In this document: in pieces, positions 52,353-61,089 of the stretch
Position numbering within the stretch: position 1 is the stretch's first letter
Layout: each line of letters starts with the position of its first letter
Source of the DNA: Linnemannia elongata
Taxonomy: Eukaryota > Mortierellomycota > Mortierellomycetes > Mortierellales > Mortierellaceae
Assembly (NCBI GenBank): GCA_036320915.1
Contig: JAXBDG010000001.1
Span: 2,356,001-2,420,000, forward strand
DNA length: 64,000 nt
Reading direction: 5' to 3'
The notes under the pieces: model-generated
Told to the model about the DNA's origin: nothing
Database searches by the model: none
What the model saw: the letters and a program-made list of their open reading frames with translations, nothing else
Translations under genes and position numbers: made by a program

Positions 52353-54351
52353 TAACTCAAAGGCGGTTTCAGATTGTTTTGTACGAACGATACTCGCATC
52401 ACGTTGTCAAAGTGGAAGCTTTGAAGCATTGGAAAAGAGGAAAACACAAGTCATCTCTTATACTCGCCAAATCGTAGTATGAATCAGGGCCAGTCAGGGT
52501 AGACGACAATAAAATAATAATCATTGTTGTCGCTTGTCGCTTTGTTTGTTGTGGCGTGGCGTGTGCGTTAGCAGACGGCGTGAGGAAGCAATAACCAAAA
52601 CCGTTTGTTTATCCGAAGCCTGTTCTGCCACAATACCCTCTCTTGTTCTATAAGCAATTCAACATTAACGAGGCTTGGACCATATGAACTTTGTTTTTGT
52701 GTTTGCGTGTCTGTGTTTGTTTGCTTCTTTGTGTTTGCTACTTCGCCGTTTGCTTTTATCTTTTTTTACCATCCAAGAACACATGCGTGCGACACCTGTT
52801 CCCTCGCTTATTTACTTTTCGTATGCTTCTTCCCTCTTTTCTCTCTATTCTTCATTTACTGTCACTCATTTATTGGACATTTCACATAAAATGTTTTGTT
52901 TTGGCCACTAAACCTCGATTAGCCAGCTATTCAGGACAACATTTTTGTTCCACACCCATGCAAACCCCGCTCACAGCTGGATTAGTGGTTAATTTTTTAC
53001 ATCATTTTGGTTGAAAGGCACAACAACTCTTCTTCCTTTCCCATCCTCACCTTTACTTTGAGCTGGATGTCGATCAGACGACCGTAATGCTCTCTCGTGA
53101 ACCTACCCTTTCTCACAGCAAGCGATTTGATGATGTCGCCATGGCGGAATTTTTGGTGGGGCGTGGTCATGGGGAGAACTGAATTCTGTTCATGACAGAG
53201 AGAGTGAGAGTGAGGATTGGGTGAGGCGATGGTAGGGTCTGTTGGATCTGTTGTTCTTTGAAGGCAAGGAGTAAGAGTGCAAATGAAGTGTGGGCTAGGG
53301 TGAAAGAGAGATTATGAAGTGTGGTGAAAAGGTAAAGCGAGAGGGTTAAGGGGAATAGAGGGAGAAGGTAGTAAAAGAAAGAATATAAAGAAGGAAAGGA
53401 AATGAGGCGAAGGAGGATGGCGCAGACAGAAGAGATGGATGTGATATGGCAAAAGAAGGGTCCATGCGGTGGCTGGGGTGCGAAAATTGTTGGCTTTGTT
53501 TTTGAGCTTGTGAGTGGGAAAAACTATCATGCCACGATGCCTCTCCAGTTCTTTTCACCCAAATCTTGCCTTCAGCATCCGAATACATCTCACGTGTGAA
53601 ATATTGGTCAGGTATAATTACTTGTCATAGACCATGTTCCTTGGTGAAGGGATGGAGGTCAACAAAAAAAATCGGTGAAGGATTAATGACAAAAAAGAAA
53701 GAGAAAACAAAGGACAAGACACAGAGTGGAATAAGTCTGGCTGTGGACCATGGTATTCTGCTTGGCCGCTCTGATTTTTGACCACAGTGTACTTTCGTTT
53801 GTGTTTGTGCGGGCTGCATGCATGAACGACAATGCTTGGTTTCACTTCTTCATTGCCTCACAAAATATAATAAGGATAATTTGCATTTGTACTACTGAGA
53901 AGACAAATATCACTGTGGATCCTATTTTTCCCCAATAAAAAAGTGGCGGCAAAGGTAGGGAAAAAAATAAGAGCATGTCACCCTTTGCTCTGTCGCATGG
54001 CAGAAGGTTAAAACGCGTATTTAATGTCGCCTGTGATTTCGTGCGATGTACATTTTTTGTTGGCTTGATTTTTTCAAAGAACAAGAAAGACGCTGAGCAC
54101 ACACACATATTCCCTCCTTTCGCTTACTCACTTTTTAGACCAACGCTTGTTGAATCGTCATTTCCCTTTATCTACAGCATTTGTCTCTCTCTTTATTCTC
54201 TTTGTTGCATATATTACTCAGTCAGAAAAGAAAGTAGGAAGGAGAGCACAAAAAAAATGAACAAGCTTGTAGTAGGACAACAAGGCAGGGGCAGTTCATG
54301 GAGAAAAAATTATGCTAGCACGAAACAACCTAGAGTCGAACTCAACCACAC
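52353..54351. other. Intergenic region holding a dispersed repeat
   Basis: Nothing recognised apart from the repeat at 52878-53017. Open frames here (for example 53975-54388) have low-complexity composition and no family signal. Confidence 0.5.
52878..53017 (+). repeat. Dispersed repeat, copy 2 (partner at 8232-8375)
   Basis: See the entry at 8232. One frame encodes H-I-K-C-F-V-L-A-T-K-P-R and T-P-L-T-A-G-L-V-V-N-F, matching the translated partner. Confidence 0.75.
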
Positions 54352-55822
54352 TCAATCGTTAGACACGACGTGTGCCACAATATCTTGAATTGTAACCTCC
54401 CGTTCTCCCACCATCTCAATCCTCTCTCCATCCTCCGTCTTCGCCACGATCGTCTTTTTCCAAAGAGCCTTCAACCCCATAACTTCCTCAGTCCTGTACT
54501 CAACCGGATCCGTGCCACCGATCCCGCTGACAGTAATAGCTTTGAATCTGGGCATGTCCAAGAGCTGCTGCAGCATGCGTTCTCTGTAACCACCTCCACG
54601 ACGACTCCACTTAACCATTGGGCGCCTGAAGGTCATTTCCTCCAGAGATGGACAATGCTTCAGAAAGAACTGGATCTGGACATGGTCGATGGTGAATCTC
54701 TTGAGTCTCCAAGGTGCGTTGGTAGGGAAGCGCCGTCTTAGGGGGTCGAGCTCGCGGTACCAATTGCCACGAATGATGATTTCGTCCAGCCTTGAGAAAA
54801 GAGGGAACAGCTCCTCGATAGACAAGGGCGAGAAGTTGAAGGACATGAACAGTCTAAGGTACCGAAGATGTGGCAGGTTCGACACCTTCAGGACGTCCAG
54901 GACAGAATTGTGGTACAATCTGTGGGATGTGATGGTCAGGTTGAGTCGATTCAGACGAATCATTGATCGGAAGATAATTGATAGTTTACTCAGATTGATC
55001 TCGGACTGATACGAAGGAGCATATTCTGGACCCCTCCATCCTCCATGACGGACTGCCGAGACATCGTACCACTCGACCGAGCGAGTGTTACAAAAGTCCG
55101 TGAATATCTGATTCGCCTTTGCTTCATCGTCCATATAGAAAGGGGGAGCAAGTTTCGTCCATGCCTTTAGGGGGAACGAATCGAGATACCATTGTCTCCT
55201 GGTGATCATGACCCAGGCAAGCGGCTGGAGTACATGGAGCCATTGGTGACAGACTTGAAAACATGTGACGAGGCTGGGTCCATCGAGGAGCGCACCAAAT
55301 GCAATGATGATTTCAGAGGGGATGCGTTGATGGAGCTTGTTGGACCTTTGACTGGCTGCGCTAGTGGGTGAATTCGAGTTAATAGCCTAATTTACACAAA
55401 TGTGACGAAGAGAAAAGATCGGTAATGAGTGCAACATAAGAAAAAATAATCGAGCTTTCAGAAACAATAGATATGACTAATGGTGGTGTTCGACATGAAA
55501 GGAACATGCTATGTGGTAAACATTAATTTTTTTATTGTTTTCAGGCCGCCATAAAGAAATAGAAAGACGGAAAGGACAAGTTAAGAAAAAAAAAAGAGTC
55601 TTGCAGGTTGTTATTATTTTGGAAGACTTTGTGCCCTGTTATACTTACGAGTGCATCCAAAGTAGCGGTGGTCGTTTCCAGCTGTTCTTGCGAGTCAAGA
55701 ATAGTAGTGGTAGAAGTATTGGGAGAAGCAGCAGTTGTGGGTCCTTGTGCGTCGACCTTTTGTTGGCCGTCCTGAGTGTGTCCATGAGGGTGAGAGGGCG
55801 ACTTGATGCCTTGTCGAGTCAT
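54352..55822 (-). CDS. F-box protein, family A-like, two exons (402 aa)
   Basis: Exon 1 is 55822-55649 (58 codons, Thr/Gln/Ser-rich) ending at GTAAGTATAA; exon 2 is 55386-54352 after a TTAG acceptor. The join restores I-P-S-E-I-I-I-A-F-G-A-L-L-D-G ... F-Q-V-C-H-Q-W, a typical F-box that is lost if the first ATG of exon 2 (55209) is taken as the start. LRR-like segments follow, with E-E-L-F-P-L-F-S-R-L-D-E-I and H-C-P-S-L-E-E-M-T-F. Probably an SCF substrate receptor. It is the only family A copy on the minus strand and is more diverged from the others. Confidence 0.85.
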
Positions 55823-56556
55823 TTTAGTTGTTCTGATATGCGGAACGTGCGTTGTAGGTTTGCTGCGAATGATAAGGTTTGTGGTATTAGAGGAACGGTG
55901 GACAGAAAATGTTGAAGGTGATTGATAAAAAACTGGTGGAGGGAACTGATAGAGGGATTCTGGGAGGATGGAGAAGAATAAGGGAGGATGAAACAAGAAG
56001 AAATGAACATGGTGAGAAAAAGAGAGAAAAGACAAGGAGGGTCTTTTTTTGTTCCTGAGGTGCACGACCACACGTGACATATTAGGTCAGGAAAGAGGGA
56101 GGAAATAGAAAATAACCCTGCGAAGGGTGCGTTCAACTTTTTTGATGGAGAATCCTGCCACTTTTTTTTGTTCATTCTGCCTCTAATAGGCGTTCTTCAT
56201 GAAAACTAGGATTAGTGCGAGAACAATTCACCGAGTAGTCCAACCGTTTGAACGCATCACTGGCACCTTTTTGATTGGTTGCAACTGTAAAATACATTCG
56301 CGGTTTCACTTTTCTTATTCATTTTTCTCTCGTCCGTCCTATCATTCTTTGCCTCTCTCTCTCTTGGACGAGAGAAGTGATCACACTGACCTCTTTCTTT
56401 TTTTCCCTCTCGCTCGTACCGACAAACAACTCTTCTATTCTCTCTCCACTCTTATCTTTTTCCCTCTCCTTTCTCTCCCATTCTTCTCACATATTACACG
56501 ACATCACTGTCTTCATTTATCAAAGTAGCTACTTGCAATATTAACAAAAGGCTATC
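55823..56556. promoter_or_regulatory. Divergent intergenic region
   Basis: Between the F-box gene on the minus strand and the membrane-protein gene at 56557. The right part (56300-56540) is strongly CT-rich, typical of the leader. Open frames on both strands here are shadows of these tracts. Confidence 0.5.
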
Positions 56557-57300
56557 ATGTCACAACCTGGCTACGGCCCCTACCCAACTACAACTACCGG
56601 CTACGGCTACCCTACAGAAGTCCCAACAAGCACCTATCCTCCTGGTACAACATATACATCGCCCTCTGGCTCGTCTAACGGTAGTGGTGGTGTATCCAAG
56701 TCGATCGTTGGACCAGTCGTCGGAGGGATTGTCGGTGGGCTTGCTCTCATCGCTTTGCTGGTGGCCTTTTTTGTGATGCGTCGGAGGAAAATACGCAATG
56801 AGGCCAACAAGAGCCGTTCTGGCGTTTTGGAGAATCCTAATACCACTGGACCCACTACTACTGCAGCCGCCACTACTGGTTTCGGTAGTGACGGTAATGG
56901 CAATGGTGGTGAAGGAGTTGCAAGATCCCAGCAAGTGCTGTACCCTGACCCCGAACGACAATATCAACAACAGCAGCAACAGTTAGGCAACCAATACGAT
57001 CAGAAACACGACCCCTATTATGCTCAGCGCCAAAGACAACCGCAGGACTACTATGTAGAGAGCCAATCATACCGCCAGAACCCCCAGTTCACCCCCGTTC
57101 ACGGATCTATTACCGATTCAACTTCTCCTGCCATGACTCAGATCACTACGGCAGGATCCGACCTGGCATACCGCCCCCCTCCATTTGTACCCGGACTAGG
57201 ACCATTTGAGAAAAGTCCTCCCGGTGCTCCACAAACCATCATTAATGATCCCAGTACCATCAATCTTCCCCCCACCAGGAACCCTCAAGTCCTCTACTGA
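56557..57300 (+). CDS. Single-pass membrane protein with short Tyr/Pro/Thr-rich ectodomain (247 aa)
   Basis: No signal peptide. Residues 1-45 are rich in Pro, Tyr, Gly, Ser and Thr and probably glycosylated outside. Residues 50-74 form one transmembrane helix (I-V-G-P-V-V-G-G-I-V-G-G-L-A-L-I) with a stop-transfer cluster R-R-R-K. The remaining cytoplasmic part is Gln/Pro-rich and carries D-P-Y-Y-A-Q-R-Q and S-P-A-M-T-Q-I-T. Layout resembles fungal wall-stress sensor tails or Msb2-like small membrane proteins, but no known domain is present. Tandem with the paralog at 57872. Confidence 0.82.
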   Translation: MSQPGYGPYPTTTTGYGYPTEVPTSTYPPGTTYTSPSGSSNGSGGVSKSIVGPVVGGIVGGLALIALLVAFFVMRRRKIRNEANKSRSGVLENPNTTGPTTTAAATTGFGSDGNGNGGEGVARSQQVLYPDPERQYQQQQQQLGNQYDQKHDPYYAQRQRQPQDYYVESQSYRQNPQFTPVHGSITDSTSPAMTQITTAGSDLAYRPPPFVPGLGPFEKSPPGAPQTIINDPSTINLPPTRNPQVLY

Positions 57301-57871
57301 AGCACATGATAAATCCCTACGCACGTGTAGTAAAAAACGGAGGTTCTATCTACCTTAAACCACCCACCGACTTATTACTCATAGCTATTTTATTACCTAA
57401 TGGTTACTCCTCTTTCTTCTGTTTATTCCATGGCCTTTTTGTCATTTTAGTTTGCATCGATCGCGTTCTTCACAGAAAAAGGAGAGAAAGAGGTCGAGAA
57501 CTTGACATTCTACTTCGCGTAGACAACCAGATCGTTAAACTCATCTATGCAAAGCAAGGGCAATGGAAAGATAATGATTGGCGGCGGCAACTAAATATAG
57601 TAGTCACCAGGCTAGTTTCAGGTCTCGCGTTCGGTCCCTTTGTTATCCTATCATCCACCTTTATTCTTCAAGAGTCGACCTTCCAGCGTTCTTTTTTGCG
57701 TTTTTTCTTCTCACTCGTCATCTCGTCAACTCGTCATTTTCCACTTATTTCTTCTTATCACCTTCACCCCCCCCCCTCTCCCCCTTTTTTTGTCAACCAC
57801 GTCTTTCCTTTCATAACACACATTTTCTTTTCTTCAACTTCACTACATCAAAACAATAAGTACCAGTAATC

Positions 57872-58993
57872 ATGGCTCAGCCCATCGACAGTACAACCCC
57901 TACAGCAGCCTCTCGCTCACCCGCCCACACTGCCGCCCAAATAATCGGACCTACAGAACCGCCTTACCCAGTAATTTACTCGGCCCATACTCATACCTAT
58001 CCCGGCAACTCAATATCCAGCCCAGCACAAACCGCCGTCCCTTTGCAACCCATCGCAGATACATGGACCTTTTACTATCCTCCTCCTGCGTCCGCCTCGC
58101 TCCTCAGCTCGTCGAAGGAGAGCGGCAAATCGCAATCGATTATCGGACCGGTCGTTGGTGGTGCTCTTGCGGGTCTTGTTCTTGTCTTCCTGGTGACCTT
58201 GTTTGTGGTGCGGAAGAGGAAAAAGAGTAAGGAGGCTCGTAAGAGACGGCTTGACTTTTTGGAGGGTCGCAATCCTGTTGGGCTATTTACTACTGGTGGT
58301 GTTGGTTTCCATGGTGGTGATGGCACTGGTTCTGCTATTGCTGTTGGTGGTGGTAATGGTAGTAACGGTGCAGTTGCAGTTGCAGTTGCAGCTGCAGCTG
58401 CAGGAAACCGTCGAGTGCCCCATAAAGCATCCTCTTACCCTACACCTCAACAACAACAGCAACATATACAACAGGAGTCAGACGATCTGGATGAACAGGA
58501 GGAGTACGACCCCTATTATGCCCACCTCCAACGACATCAGCGTCTCCAACAGCAAGCCGCTCGAGAGTATTACGCTGCTCTGCAACTGCATCAAAGACAG
58601 ATTCAGGGGTATGAACCAGAGGGCCAATCATACCAACACCACCAGAGCGTGCATTTCACCCCTGCAGCCTCATCGTCAGCTCGCCGTTCCTATGATAGCG
58701 CTTTAGCTCCTGCCATGACCCAGATCACTGCACCGTTATCTTACCTGGAATACCCGTATCCTTATCCTCAACGACCTTCTCCTCCTTCGGCCACTAAGGG
58801 TCCAAGAAGGCATTCGTCTCCTTGGACGACAAGTCCGTCCCATCACTCACACCAACAGTACATTGCCGGGATAACGGGACGACGAGTAAGCTCGTTTGAG
58901 GCAGGTGATCGTAACGCCAGCATCGACTCTCCTCCCACCAGGAGCTCTCACATCATCGCTGAGAATCACGTCAAGATCCCCATGTACATATAA
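57872..58993 (+). CDS. Single-pass membrane protein, tandem paralog (373 aa)
   Basis: Same plan as 56557: Pro/Thr/Ser ectodomain (1-86), transmembrane helix at 90-113 (I-I-G-P-V-V-G-G-A-L-A-G-L-V-L-V), basic stop R-K-R-K-K-S-K, and a long cytoplasmic tail. The tail keeps Y-D-P-Y-Y-A-H-L-Q-R and A-P-A-M-T-Q-I-T, shared with its neighbour and therefore probably functional. It also has a Val/Ala tract from a GCAGTT/GCAGCT repeat (58370-58403), Gln and His runs. The ATG at 57872 follows a CT-rich leader. Unknown function. Confidence 0.82.
   Translation: MAQPIDSTTPTAASRSPAHTAAQIIGPTEPPYPVIYSAHTHTYPGNSISSPAQTAVPLQPIADTWTFYYPPPASASLLSSSKESGKSQSIIGPVVGGALAGLVLVFLVTLFVVRKRKKSKEARKRRLDFLEGRNPVGLFTTGGVGFHGGDGTGSAIAVGGGNGSNGAVAVAVAAAAAGNRRVPHKASSYPTPQQQQQHIQQESDDLDEQEEYDPYYAHLQRHQRLQQQAAREYYAALQLHQRQIQGYEPEGQSYQHHQSVHFTPAASSSARRSYDSALAPAMTQITAPLSYLEYPYPYPQRPSPPSATKGPRRHSSPWTTSPSHHSHQQYIAGITGRRVSSFEAGDRNASIDSPPTRSSHIIAENHVKIPMYI
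58370..58403 (+). repeat. Coding GCAGTT/GCAGCT hexanucleotide repeat
   Basis: About six units in frame, encoding alternating Ala-Val then poly-Ala in the cytoplasmic tail of the 57872 protein. Confidence 0.85.
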
Positions 58994-59349
58994 AAAAAAT
59001 CCCTCTCCCACCACCACACTGTTACCATACCCTTTCTTATACTATTCGTAATAAACGATCGGAGCGGTCGATGTCGCGTCCGAAATTTCTGCGCAATCGT
59101 TGGCATTTTCCTTGTTCGCGTCTCGCTCGACCGTAAAAGCCTTTGAGTTGCTGGCAATGAGTGAGAATGACATATGTAACGTCCGTAACTACAACAAACA
59201 GAAAGAAAAAAAAAAAAGGTCAATGCGCATTTTGTTTCATACATGGTTTTTTCAAGCCAAGGTAACAAATGAATGGAGCAGACGTTTGATAACACAACCA
59301 AAACAAAGAAAACAAGATCACCTATTGTACCTTGCTACAGGCCTAGATC

Positions 59350-60785
59350 CCTGGCCGAGGTTTAACAAACTCCTTGAGCCTCAAAGCCTCACACACCCTC
59401 GTCCCCACCAACCTTCGCCAGACATCCATCTGATTCACCCGCATCTGCACTTCAGGCGCCAACAAGTGCAGCAAATGCGGGGACTCACACAAATAGTAAT
59501 GCAACACATCTCCAGATACGGCACCACCCCCCTGATCGCACGTAAATCCAACATTGTAATCACATTCTGGGGCCCTGGTGCGATCTGTATACGTTGCCGC
59601 AAGGTCTTGTAGAACCAATTTGAGAACCCAGAGTCGTCGGTCGAGACACTGGACTGGAGGGCGGGACAGAATCTGAATAGCCGTTGTGGGTTCATGGCCT
59701 CCAGATTTAGAGTCTCTACAGAGAGATGCAAGTTCTTGAGCATTGGCAGGAGCAGTAGGGTCGATGTAACGACTGTGGCTGGGGTAACGCCGAGCTTTAT
59801 GTCTCCTCGAGATACCGACACAAAATCTCGAGTATCTCGGCAGCCTTCACCATTACATCCTCATCCACCGCCCCTTCATCAACGTAGTCCCATTCCGAAG
59901 CCATCTCCAACTCCTCAACTGATGTATAATTCACCCGCAATTGAACGAGCTGCAAATCCTCCAACCGCCGCGGCACCGCCTACAAGAAATCCAAAAGCGT
60001 GCCTAGCCGGACATTATAGTATTCAAGAACAAACACCCGCAAGTGAACCAACGACCATCCTCCTCCGTCCCCAACAACCGAAAACTTACTCCAAGCCTCC
60101 GGATCGCCATCGTCGCCACTCTCCAGAAAGGGGTCCGGGTTCCCATAGGAGCTCTTGCGACGGAGGACGACTTCCTGGAGGAACGGACATGCTCGAAAGG
60201 CAGTTTTCAATCGCATCTGGAAATCGAGGACAGTCTCCATCAGAAGCACTGTCAAGTGTGACAAGAACGGGAGGACGTGCACAGGCTGACACTCGAAGCC
60301 GATGAACATCCCTGCCAGAACCATTTCCTGTAAAGATGTCTCAGGAAACGACAACTCCAGTCTGTCATCCTTTTCTTTCTCCTGTCCCTGCTCCTGTTTA
60401 CAATTGTCATCGCAAGTGTTGTTTTTATGACCATCGACCTTATCTCCCCTCCTCGCAAGGGTTTCCTCGTACAATCGATGTTTAACCTCCAGCGCCTCTG
60501 CAACCTTTTGCCCTCTGCGACAACCGCCTCGTAGCCTCCTTGTCACTCAGGGGATGCGTGAACCAATACTGCCGTCTCGCCACCGGCAGTCGCTTTATGA
60601 CAACAACCTTCAGCTCCTCGTCCGTCATGTCGGTGTCATATACAGCCTCCCGAACAACATGGCTCCGACCGACTTGGAACCAATGTCGACAGACCGGGAT
60701 CACAGAGAGTGCGAGGGTGGCTCCGTCCACATAGGAAAAGATCTTGTCCAGCAGTTCCGGGATGTCCAGCGGTGAAGTGTTGCGA
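59350..60785 (-). pseudogene. Family B-like F-box pseudogene
   Basis: Near 60770 the minus strand reads S-P-L-D-I-P-E-L-L-D-K-I-F-S-Y-V ... V-C-R-H-W, a complete F-box with an in-frame stop just upstream and no usable ATG. The frame shifts near 60500, and a second long block (K-V-A-E-A-L-E-V-K-H ...) runs to TAG near 59980 inside an LRR (L-D-F-L, stop, A-V-P-R-R-L-E-D-L-Q-L). A TAA follows near 59810, and later blocks appear in two frames, including Y-Y-L-C-E-S-P-H-L-L-H-L, the counterpart of H-K-F-L-C-T-S-S-L-F-V-H-L in 29315. At least three lesions. A multi-intron gene is less likely because LRR repeats read straight through the stops. Confidence 0.7.
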
Positions 60786-61089
60786 CGTTAGCGTAAAGAG
60801 CCATTGTTATTGTTGTTGTTGCAGCAAAGTGTATGGTCTGGGCTTGTTGGCTGTCCCGCCATCATATTGTGTCCAGTGTCGAGGTTGAGGACGGGGATGT
60901 TGAGGGCGAAGGAGGGAAAGAACACAAAAGAGGTCAAACAAGATCTAAAAGAGGAAAGAGAAGACGGCGGGGTGGGCTCTCAAGTAACAAAGTGGCTTTC
61001 AATTTGACAAATCTCTCAAAGATCGCTTGATTTATTTTCTTGGGTAGTGAGTGCATCTTTTGGATGCGAGGCTTCAAAGGACGAGGTGT

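Noticed and set aside
57306..57869. 187-codon frame between the two membrane-protein genes
   Set aside because: Covers the 3' flank of one gene and the CT-rich leader of the next; no motif.
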